A model generated the notes under the pieces. That model was not told the origin of the DNA. It worked only from the letters and a program-made list of their open reading frames with translations, and searched no databases. From positions 1 through 26,382 of the forward strand of contig NZ_JOCB01000112.1 of assembly GCF_000718775.1 (NCBI RefSeq): DNA of 26,382 bases. Reading direction: 5' to 3'. Within the stretch, counting starts at the first letter, position 1; every line of letters starts with the position of its first letter. Position numbers and translations under genes: made by a program. Positions 8,377 to 15,295 of this stretch are shown piece by piece. This DNA is from Streptomyces sp. NRRL S-31. Lineage in GTDB: Bacteria; Actinomycetota; Actinomycetes; Streptomycetales; Streptomycetaceae.

Positions 8377-9101
8377 CGCCCGCCCTCGCGCCCGCCGCGC
8401 CGCTCGCAGCCCCACTTTCGGTGTCCGCCGCGCCGCTCACAGCCGTACCTCCGGCACCCGTCGTACCTCCGGCACCCGCCGGGCCCGGCGCGCGCACCGT
8501 GCCCGGTGCCGCGCGTACCGTTCCCGCGGCCCTGCGCGTGCTGCCCGCACGCGGTGCGGACCGCGTCCGTGCCCTCGCCCGCCGCGCCGGTCTGAGCTGC
8601 GCGGACGGACACGCGGAGGCGGGGACCGTCACCGTGGTCGTCGCCGAGGACGCCGAACGAGCCCTGCGCGGCCGACGGCACCCCGGACCGCTGCTGCTGG
8701 TGTGCGACACCGTCAGTCGTACGGGGGCGCTGCGGGCCCTGCGCGCGGGCGCCGCCGTCCTGCGCAGCGGGGACCTCACGCCGGAGAGTCTGACGGCGGC
8801 CGTCCGGCGTGCCGGGCACCCGCACCAGAGCATCCCCTACCCGGAACTGTCCCACCTGCTCACCAGCGGGCCGCCGACCGGCGAGCCCGAAGCGGCCGGC
8901 ACCAGGCCGTCGTCGCTGACGGCACGGCAGACCGCCGTGCTGCGCCTCATGGCCGACGGGCACGCCAACGCGGACATCGCGCGGCTGCTGGAGTGCTCCG
9001 AACACACCGTGAAGAACGTCATCTACGAGATGATGGCGCGCCTCCAGGCCCGCAACCGCGCCCACGCGGTCGCCCGCGCGGTACGCCACGGCCTGGTGTG
9101 A
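8373..9101 (+). CDS. Small LuxR-family regulator with degenerate N-terminal domain (2)
   Basis: This 242-residue protein starts at a GTG that overlaps the stop of the preceding gene (GTGA), so translation is coupled. Residues 1-50 are a Pro/Ala linker that includes an 18-bp tandem duplication (8445-8480, PPAPVV then PPAPAG). Residues 55-165 are a remnant receiver-like domain without a phosphoacceptor Asp in the expected place. Residues ~180-242 are a LuxR HTH (LTARQTAVLRLMADGH, then IARLLECSEHTVKNVI). The C terminus resembles that of regulator 1 (ARNRAHAVARAVRHGLV against LRNRAHAVAYALRAGLL). The two may form a heterodimer; that is inference. A hairpin terminator follows 38 bp downstream. Confidence 0.82.
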   Translation: MTPALAPAAPLAAPLSVSAAPLTAVPPAPVVPPAPAGPGARTVPGAARTVPAALRVLPARGADRVRALARRAGLSCADGHAEAGTVTVVVAEDAERALRGRRHPGPLLLVCDTVSRTGALRALRAGAAVLRSGDLTPESLTAAVRRAGHPHQSIPYPELSHLLTSGPPTGEPEAAGTRPSSLTARQTAVLRLMADGHANADIARLLECSEHTVKNVIYEMMARLQARNRAHAVARAVRHGLV

Positions 9102-9138
9102 ACCGGCGGACGACCTCGGCGCGGGGGACGGGGGACGC

Positions 9139-9161
9139 GGCGCACCCGCACGCGGTGCGCC
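9139..9161 (+). terminator. Hairpin terminator after the LuxR pair
   Basis: A perfect 8-bp stem pairs ggcgcacc (9139-9146) with ggtgcgcc (9154-9161) around a 7-nt loop. It lies 38 bp past the second LuxR stop and between convergent genes. There is no U tract. Confidence 0.55.
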
Positions 9162-9194
9162 CGCACCGCCCCGTCGCCCCGCGCGGCCGCCCGG

Positions 9195-9278
9195 GGCACA
9201 CCGCGCCCGCACCGCTGCACACCCCCTCGGAACCGCGGCACACCGCGCCCGCACCGCGGCACGCCCCGTCAGAACCGG
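9195..9278. repeat. Imperfect 42-bp tandem repeat (about four 21-bp subunits)
   Basis: Two 42-bp units (9195-9236 and 9237-9278) share an identical 21-bp first half and a similar second half. The halves also resemble each other, so the array looks like about four 21-bp copies. The right end runs over the stop and last codons of the peptidase gene. Because 21 is a multiple of three, every frame shows heptad repeats, but none looks like a real protein. Confidence 0.7.
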
Positions 9279-10009
9279 GGCGTGGGCAGCAACCGCGGCT
9301 CGATCCGCTCCTCCACCGCCCCGTCGCCCGCGCGGCTGACCAGGTAGGCGCCCTTGCCCGGGAGTTCCGTCACGGCCTCGACCAGCTCGGTGCCCCGGTA
9401 CACCAGGCCCACCCCGTCGTCGGTGCAGTGGGCCGTGCCGAAGGCGCCCTCGGCGACCAGCCGGTGGATGAGCGGGCGCCGGCCCGCGTCGGAGTCGTAG
9501 TGCACGCCGTTGCCGTACGGCAGCAGGCCCAGACCATTGGTGACCGGCCGCAGTTCCGGCCCGAAGGAGTCGGTCGCGCCGCCCTCGAACCAGCAGATGG
9601 AACCCGCGCTGACCCCGGCGAGCACCACGCCCGCCCGCCACGCGCGCCGCATGATCGCGTCCAGGCCGTGCACCCGCCACACGGCGAGCAGGTTCGCCAC
9701 CGAACCGCCCATCACCCAGACCACGTCGTGGTCCAGCACCGTGGCCTCGACGTCCTCGACGTTCGGCATGGGGAACAGGTACAGCGGGGTGAGGTCGAAG
9801 CCCGCCACCCGGGCCGCCTCCGCCACCCGGGCCGTCACGTGCTCGGCGTCCCCGGTCGCCGTACCCACGTACAGCACGCGCGGACGTCTGCCGTGCACGC
9901 CGGAGAGGTCGACCGCGTGGTGGACCAGGGCATCGAAGAGCAACCGGGTGCGTGTGCCGACGCGGTGCCCTCCGGAGGTGGCGAGGATGGTCGGTTCCGG
10001 AGCGGTCAC
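9269..10009 (-). CDS. Peptidase E-like serine peptidase (family S51)
   Basis: The 246-residue translation matches the S51 (PepE/cyanophycinase) fold. The nucleophile elbow is GVSAGS with Ser134, preceded by the glycine-rich VMGGSVANLL (about 99-108). NGVHYDSD follows, with a likely catalytic His170. Peptidase E enzymes cleave N-terminal Asp-X dipeptides, and related members act on isopeptide or modified Asp/Glu bonds in the cytoplasm; no signal peptide is visible here. The length fits the family (about 230-250). The start is uncertain. I chose the GTG at 10009 because the family sequence begins just after it (TILATSGGH); an in-frame ATG at 10096 would add an unlikely basic leader. It is convergent with the LuxR pair and just upstream of the MbtH/PPTase pair on the same strand, so it may belong to the pathway and release or mature its product. 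Confidence 0.85.
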   Translation of the reverse strand: MTAPEPTILATSGGHRVGTRTRLLFDALVHHAVDLSGVHGRRPRVLYVGTATGDAEHVTARVAEAARVAGFDLTPLYLFPMPNVEDVEATVLDHDVVWVMGGSVANLLAVWRVHGLDAIMRRAWRAGVVLAGVSAGSICWFEGGATDSFGPELRPVTNGLGLLPYGNGVHYDSDAGRRPLIHRLVAEGAFGTAHCTDDGVGLVYRGTELVEAVTELPGKGAYLVSRAGDGAVEERIEPRLLPTPRF

Positions 10010-10155
10010 GCGCGTGATCGTAGCGCGCCGGGTCCGGCCGGGGGTGTGCGGGATTCGTGAAGGCGCGGCACGCTTCCACGTGTGCCGCGGACACATGTCG
10101 GCGGGGACCGGCCACCGGCCGGTCCCCGCTCCCTCGTGTGCGCCGTCGGGCGCCC

Positions 10156-10938
10156 TCATCCCGTCCGCAGGGCCACCGCCGCCGCGTACCCCGCCGGGAC
10201 GAGGACGTCCCGCAGGATCCACTCCGGTGCCGGGACGGCCGGCCGCGGCCCGGTGCCGACGTAGTCCAGCGCCGGATCGCGCACCAGCCCCGTCCCCAGC
10301 CCCTTGAGATAGGCCTCCTTGCGGACCCAGGTCCGGGTGAACGCGGCCGACCGCTCGTGCGCCGGCAGCCGGGCCAGCTCCGCCGCCTCCGCCACGTGCA
10401 GCGCGGACTGCGCGCCGAGCACCGCCTGGGCGGTGGCCAGCCCCTCCACGTCGACGCCGACCGGGGTCGGGGCGAGCGCCACCATCACCAGGTCCCCGCT
10501 GTGCGACAGCGAGAAGTGCACCCCCGAGGTGCGCAGCGCGGGCCGGCCGTGCGGACCGCCGCAGCCGGCACACGGCTCGCGCATCAGCGGCAGCTCCCCG
10601 GCCGGGATGCCCAGCAGCAGGCTGAGCACCCCGCGCAGGGTCGCGTGCGCCACCACGTACGCGTCGCGGTCCCGGGGCCGGTGGAAGGCGCCGGCCCGCG
10701 CCCGCTCCTCCGCGTCCAGCAGCTCCCGCGCGCGCCGCAGCGCCACGCCGTCCTGCCGCCCCACCTCCGCCAGGTACAGCTCCAGCGGCCGGCGCAGCGC
10801 CCGCGGGCGGGGGACCCGGGCGCCCGAGCGCAGCCCGGACAGGTCCAGGACGGCCGGGCACAGCCGCTCGGGCAGCGCCGGCGCGGGCGGGGCGTGCGCC
10901 GGCCGGGCCAGCAGCGGACCCGGGCGGGACTCAGACAT
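10156..10938 (-). CDS. Sfp-type 4'-phosphopantetheinyl transferase
   Basis: This 260-residue enzyme moves the phosphopantetheine arm from CoA to a Ser on carrier proteins. All Sfp signatures are visible: a cysteine/histidine patch CAGCGGPHGRP (about 123-133), VHFSLSHS (140-147), the metal-binding GVDVE (161-165, D163 and E165) and WVRKEAYLKG (204-213, E208). Its ATG lies inside the end of the MbtH gene (8-nt overlap), so the two are translationally coupled. The obvious client is the free carrier protein encoded at 16437-16709. Having a dedicated PPTase beside a single A/carrier pair supports a self-contained nonribosomal-type pathway. Confidence 0.93.
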   Translation of the reverse strand: MSESRPGPLLARPAHAPPAPALPERLCPAVLDLSGLRSGARVPRPRALRRPLELYLAEVGRQDGVALRRARELLDAEERARAGAFHRPRDRDAYVVAHATLRGVLSLLLGIPAGELPLMREPCAGCGGPHGRPALRTSGVHFSLSHSGDLVMVALAPTPVGVDVEGLATAQAVLGAQSALHVAEAAELARLPAHERSAAFTRTWVRKEAYLKGLGTGLVRDPALDYVGTGPRPAVPAPEWILRDVLVPAGYAAAVALRTG

Positions 10939-11185
10939 CGGCCCCGGCCAGCCGACGGCGCAGGCTGAGCGGGCGCATGTCCGTCCAGACGACGTCGATG
11001 TGGTCCAGGCACTCCTGCCGGGTGCCGCGCCGGCCCTCCGGGTGCCAGCCGGCCGGCAGGTCGCGGTCGGCCCGCCAGATCGAGTACTGCTCCTCGTCGT
11101 TGCGCACCACGAGGTACTCCTCCTCGTCGGTGCCCGGGCGGACCTCCTCGTCGCCCGTGCGGGTCGCGGAGTGGGATTGCGTCAC
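10931..11185 (-). CDS. MbtH-like protein
   Basis: The 84-residue protein has the MbtH signature: EQYSIWRA, then DLPAGWHPEG, then ECLDHIDVVWTDMRPLSLR. MbtH proteins bind adenylation domains and help them fold and turn over. The likely partner is the stand-alone A domain at 13808-15295, the only one in the window. The start is a GTG with GGAGG six bases upstream. The N-terminal ~20 residues are more acidic and longer than in minimal MbtH proteins. It is the first gene of a minus-strand pair with the PPTase and diverges from the LanB1 operon. Confidence 0.95.
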   Translation of the reverse strand: MTQSHSATRTGDEEVRPGTDEEEYLVVRNDEEQYSIWRADRDLPAGWHPEGRRGTRQECLDHIDVVWTDMRPLSLRRRLAGADV

Positions 11186-11483
11186 GGTGAACCTCCCGCA
11201 GATGATCGGGCCGGCCGCAGGTCAGGGGCCGACCCGGTCAGCGTGCCCGCCACCGGCCGCGCCGGTCAGGGACGAACGCGCCGAACCCGGGGCGCGCGTT
11301 GCTGCCGGATCTTCTCTGGTGACGCGGGGCCGCGGCGCGGGACCGTGCTGTCCGGTCGCGGGGCACCCGGCGACCCGGCGGCGCCCGCCGCCCGGCCGAG
11401 CCGCGCGATGGCTCGACCCGGCGGCGCCCGCCCGGCCGAGCCGCGCGATCCCCGCGCACCCCCCGTTTCGGAAGGAGCACGCG
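11186..11483. promoter_or_regulatory. Divergent promoter region of the MbtH-PPTase and LanB-A-carrier operons
   Basis: This 298-bp gap separates the two divergent operons that make up the A/carrier/LanB system, so both promoters should lie here. It carries a direct repeat and a dyad close to the LanB1 side. I could not assign convincing -35/-10 elements, and no small precursor ORF with a good ribosome binding site is visible. Confidence 0.55.
11371..11449. repeat. Direct repeat (39/36 bp) with internal dyad upstream of LanB1
   Basis: Copy 1 (11371-11409) and copy 2 (11414-11449) are identical except for a 3-nt deletion in copy 2. Copy 1 with its spacer forms an inverted repeat, cgagcc (11397-11402) and ggctcg (11410-11415), around 7 nt. 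The pair ends 34 bp before the LanB1 ATG, so it could be a paired regulator site or lie in the 5' leader. Confidence 0.65.
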
Positions 11484-13808
11484 ATGTCGGACCAGCACGC
11501 ACCTGTCCTGCTGCCGGGCGGAGGCTGGCGGCTGTGGGAGCAGTTCGCGCTCCGCGGCCCCGGCTTCCCCGCCGACGGCGTGCTGCGCCTGACGCCGCCC
11601 GGACTGGCCGAGGCCGCCGACAAGTTCGGCCCCGGCGCCGAGCTGTCCGGCCCGGAGTGGCGGGACTTCGCCACCGAACTCGCCACGGCCGCCGTCCGCA
11701 CCGCCCGGCAGCTCCAGGAGATCGCCGCCGAACCCCGCTTCCAGGCGGCCCTCGCCTGGCAGAACCCCGCCGTCCTGCGCACCGGCATCGCGCCGTTCCT
11801 GCGCTGGAACCCGGACACCGACAGCCGCAGCAGCATGCCCCGCCAGCGCGAGGAACTGGTCGCGCACTACTGGCAGCGGTTCTGCGTGAAGAACGACACC
11901 ATCGGGTTCTTCGGCCCGGTCGGCTGGGGCCACTGGGACCTGTCCGCGCCGGGAGCCGTCGTCGTGGACCCCGGGCGGGGCTTCCTCGCCGCCCAGGAGG
12001 TGTACTTCTCCGGCTGGGCCGTCGACGCCGTCGCCAAGGTCCTCGCCGAGGACCCCGAGCTGATGCGCTGGATCCCGCCGCGCCGGGTCTCCTTCGTACG
12101 CTGCTCCGACGGCACGGTCCGGGTCCCCGGACGCCCCGCCCAGAAGATCGGCGCGGCCGAGCTGGCCGTGCTGAACCGGTGCGACGGCACCCGGCACCCG
12201 GCCGCCATCGCCGCCGACCTGGGCCTGGACATCGACGAGGTCACCCGGGTGGTGCACGCCCTGGTGAGCCGCCGCTGGGTGCACTGGCGCCTGGAGGTGC
12301 CCGCCGCCACCCACCCCGACCGCGCCCTGCGCCGCATCCTCGAACGCGTCCCGGACCGGGCCGCCCGCACCCGGGCGCTGGACCGGCTCGCCGTGCTGGA
12401 ACGCGCCCGGGACGCCGTACGCGCCGCCGGTACCGACGCCGCCGCGCTGACCGCCGCGATCGGCGCGCTGGAGGCCGCCTTCGCCGCGCTCACCGACAGC
12501 GAGGCACAGCGGGCCAAGGGCGAACGCACCGCGCCCTGCCGGGGACTGGTGTACTCCGACGCCCAGCGGGCGGCGACCGCGATGGCCGGCGCCGGGCTGC
12601 TGGCCCAGCTGGAACCCCTGCGCCTGTGCCTGACCGCCGCCCGCTGGATGACCAACCGCTTCGCCGACGCCGTCCGCGTCCGCCTGCGTACCGTCCACGA
12701 CGGATTGCGCGCCGCCGGCGGGCCGGTGGACCTGGGCACGCTGTGGCTGCACACCCTGCCCTCCCCGCACCCCGACGCCGGCGACCTGATCGACGCCGTC
12801 CAGGCCGAACTGCGCGCCAAGTGGGCCCGTGTCCTGGACCTCCCGGCCGGTGTCCGCCGGGTCCGGCTGACCTCGGCCGACCTGGCCGAACGGGTGCGCC
12901 GCGAGTTCGACGAACCCGGCGACGGCTGGTCGCTGGCCCGGTACGTCAGCCCCGACGTGCTGGTGATCGCCGACGACGAGACCGCCCTCGCCCGGGGCGA
13001 GGTGGAACTCGTCCTCGGCGAGATGCACTGCGCCCTGAACACCATGGGCGCCTCCCTCTTCGTCCACCAGCACCCCGACCGGGACGAGCTGCTCGCCGAG
13101 ACCACCCGCGACTTCCCCGGCCCGCGCCTGCTGCCCATGCTGGCCAAGGAACTGCCCCTGAAGTGGTCCACCCGCAGCAGGCCCTCGCTGGACCGGCCCG
13201 AGGACGTCTACGTGGCGCTGGTCGACCAGACCGGCGACCCGCACCGGCCGAACACGGTGCTCGGCGCCGACGTCACGGTCGAGGACCGGGCCGGCCGGCT
13301 GACCGCCGTCCTGCCCGACGGCACCGCGTACGACCTGCTCGACGTCTACGCCAACACCCTCACCCAGCGCGTCATGGACCGCTTCACGCTCCGCCCCGAG
13401 GGCGCGCACACCCCGCGCATCACCGTGGACCGCATGGTCCTCGCCCGGGAGACCTGGCACCTGCCCGTCGCCGACGCCGACTTCGCCGACGAGAAGGCGG
13501 AGGCCGCCCGGTTCGTGCGGGCCCGGCACTGGCAGCGCCGGCACGAGCTGCCGCGCTTCGTGTTCGTGGTCTCGCCCACCGAACCCCGCCCCTTCTACGT
13601 CGACTTCGACAGCCCCCTGTACGTCACCATCCTCGCCAAGGCCGCCCGCCGGCTCGCCCGCACCGACCCGGGGGCCCGGCTCAGGATCAGCGAGATGCTG
13701 CCCACCCCCGAGCAGGCGTGGCTCACCGACGACGAGGGCCGCCGCTACACCTCCGAACTCCGTTTCGTCGCGGTCGACCAGACCGTCACCGGTGGGGAGG
13801 ACGAGTGA
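11484..13808 (+). CDS. LanB-like protein 1 (glutamylation-type domain only)
   Basis: This 774-residue protein matches the N-terminal 'lantibiotic dehydratase' domain of split LanBs such as those in thiopeptide pathways. Family marks include ALRGPGFPADGVLRL (about 22-36), the region that replaces the RPTPFGLFAG motif (RFCVKNDTIGFFGPVGWG, 132-149), and a typical end with FYVDFDSP and EMLPTPEQ (737) followed by RRYTSELR. Canonical LanBs use this domain to esterify Ser/Thr with Glu from glutamyl-tRNA. The elimination (SpaB_C) domain is absent from the protein and from the window. In the key motif the usual R-x3-R-x-T becomes R132-x3-K136-x-D138. The ATG at 11484 has AAGGAG six bases before it. 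It overlaps the A-domain start by 1 nt (TGATG). Neighbours suggest an aminoacyl-carrier donor; that is inference. Confidence 0.85.
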   Translation: MSDQHAPVLLPGGGWRLWEQFALRGPGFPADGVLRLTPPGLAEAADKFGPGAELSGPEWRDFATELATAAVRTARQLQEIAAEPRFQAALAWQNPAVLRTGIAPFLRWNPDTDSRSSMPRQREELVAHYWQRFCVKNDTIGFFGPVGWGHWDLSAPGAVVVDPGRGFLAAQEVYFSGWAVDAVAKVLAEDPELMRWIPPRRVSFVRCSDGTVRVPGRPAQKIGAAELAVLNRCDGTRHPAAIAADLGLDIDEVTRVVHALVSRRWVHWRLEVPAATHPDRALRRILERVPDRAARTRALDRLAVLERARDAVRAAGTDAAALTAAIGALEAAFAALTDSEAQRAKGERTAPCRGLVYSDAQRAATAMAGAGLLAQLEPLRLCLTAARWMTNRFADAVRVRLRTVHDGLRAAGGPVDLGTLWLHTLPSPHPDAGDLIDAVQAELRAKWARVLDLPAGVRRVRLTSADLAERVRREFDEPGDGWSLARYVSPDVLVIADDETALARGEVELVLGEMHCALNTMGASLFVHQHPDRDELLAETTRDFPGPRLLPMLAKELPLKWSTRSRPSLDRPEDVYVALVDQTGDPHRPNTVLGADVTVEDRAGRLTAVLPDGTAYDLLDVYANTLTQRVMDRFTLRPEGAHTPRITVDRMVLARETWHLPVADADFADEKAEAARFVRARHWQRRHELPRFVFVVSPTEPRPFYVDFDSPLYVTILAKAARRLARTDPGARLRISEMLPTPEQAWLTDDEGRRYTSELRFVAVDQTVTGGEDE

Positions 13809-15295
13809 TGCGCACCATCGCCGACGACATCGCCGCACACGCCGCCCGGCACCCCGACCGCATCGCGCTCAGCACACCCGAGGGCGAGGTGACGTACGGC
13901 CGGCTCGCCGCCCGGATCGAGGAGATCAGCCGCCTGCTGCGGGCGCACGGCGCCCGTCCGGAGACCGTCTGCGCCGTGGCCGTCGGACACGGCACCGACG
14001 CGGTCGCCGCCATGGCCGCGGTGCTGCGCTGCGGCGCCGCCTTCCTCACCCTGGACGTCGGCCAGCCCCGCGACCGCCTCGCCGGCTTCGTCCGCGGCGC
14101 CGGCGCCCGTCTGCTGCTCACCCACACAGCCCTCGCCCCCGCCCTGGACCTCGGCGTCCCGCTGGTCCTGCTGGACCGGCCCGACACCGCGCGGGGCCCC
14201 TCGCCGGGGCCGGCCGACCCACGGGCGCTCGCCTACGTCAGCCACACCTCCGGCAGCACCGGATCGCCCCAGGCCGTCCTGGTCGAACACCACGCCCTCG
14301 ACACCTATCTGCGCGACACCGCCCGGGCGTTCGGCCTCGGCCCGGACACGGTCGCCCTCCAGATCGCACCGCTCGGCTACGACGCCTCGATCCGGGACAC
14401 CCTCGTACCGCTGCTGGCCGGGGGACGCGTGGTGATCGTGGACCGCGCCCGGCTGCTGCGCCCCGAGGAGTTCGCCCGCACCGTACGCGAGCACCGGGTC
14501 ACGGCCCTGCTCAGCGTGACCCCCTTCTTCCTGTCCCACCTCGCGGCGCAGCCGGGGCTCACCGACCCGCTGGCCGGGGTCGCCCTGGTCGCCGCCAGCG
14601 GCGAGTCCCTGCGCCCGTTCCTCGCCGCCGGCGGACGCGCCCTCGTCCCCGGCCGGCTCGTCAACCAGTACGGCCCGACCGAGTGCACGATGACCACCAC
14701 CCGGTACAGCGTGCCCGTGCCGCCGGACCCCTCCGCCGACCTCGTGGGTACACCCCGCGCCGGTGCCGTGGTCCGGGTGCTGGACGCGGACCTGGCGCCG
14801 GTCGCCGACGGCACGGTCGGCGAGGTGTACATCGGGGGAGAGGGCGTGGCCCGCGGCTACGGCGGACGTCCGGCCCGTACGGCCGAGTGCTTCGTGCCCG
14901 ACCCCTACGGCCCGCCCGGCGCCCGTCTGTACCGCACGGGCGACCTCGGCTGGTGGGGGCCCGGCGGGCTGTACTACGCGGGCCGCACCGACCGGCAGGT
15001 CAAGATCCGCGGTTACCGCGTGGACCCGGCGGAGGTCGAGGGCGCCCTGCTGACCCACCCGGACGTCACCGGCGCGGTGGTGACGGCGCACACCGACGAC
15101 CGGGCCCGGGTGTACCTGCTCGCCCACCTCACCGGCGACCTGTCCGGCACCACGGACGCCCGGCTGCGCGCCCATCTCGCCCGCTCCCTGCCGCCGCACC
15201 TGATGCCCCGCCGGTTCCTGCGCCTGGACACCCTGCCGACCACGCGCGGCGGCAAGGCCGACCGCCGGCTCCTGGCCACCGGGAGGACCGCATGA
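13808..15295 (+). CDS. Stand-alone amino acid adenylation (A) domain
   Basis: This 495-residue enzyme activates an amino acid as the AMP-ester and loads it on a carrier protein. It shows A3 (HTSGSTGSP, 146-154), A5 (NQYGPTE, 286-292), A7 (YRTGDL, 375-380), A8 (GRTDRQVKIRGYRVDPAEVE) and the A10 lysine K483 (GGKADRR). There is no fused condensation, carrier or thioesterase domain. Reading the pocket against GrsA gives D192, A193, R196, F240, A262, S264, Q287, M295, T296, K483. I do not recognise this code; the Arg at the '239' position hints at a side chain able to accept a positive partner, but this is weak. It overlaps LanB1 by 1 nt and the next gene by 4 nt (ATGA), so all three are coupled. 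MbtH and PPTase partners are encoded just upstream on the other strand. Confidence 0.93.
   Translation: MRTIADDIAAHAARHPDRIALSTPEGEVTYGRLAARIEEISRLLRAHGARPETVCAVAVGHGTDAVAAMAAVLRCGAAFLTLDVGQPRDRLAGFVRGAGARLLLTHTALAPALDLGVPLVLLDRPDTARGPSPGPADPRALAYVSHTSGSTGSPQAVLVEHHALDTYLRDTARAFGLGPDTVALQIAPLGYDASIRDTLVPLLAGGRVVIVDRARLLRPEEFARTVREHRVTALLSVTPFFLSHLAAQPGLTDPLAGVALVAASGESLRPFLAAGGRALVPGRLVNQYGPTECTMTTTRYSVPVPPDPSADLVGTPRAGAVVRVLDADLAPVADGTVGEVYIGGEGVARGYGGRPARTAECFVPDPYGPPGARLYRTGDLGWWGPGGLYYAGRTDRQVKIRGYRVDPAEVEGALLTHPDVTGAVVTAHTDDRARVYLLAHLTGDLSGTTDARLRAHLARSLPPHLMPRRFLRLDTLPTTRGGKADRRLLATGRTA

Noticed and set aside
9019..9243. Minus-strand ORF with a Cys in each heptad (VCxGxxG), resembling a Cys-rich peptide
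   Set aside because: The pattern is forced by the 21-bp DNA repeat, and most of the frame lies antisense to the second LuxR gene.
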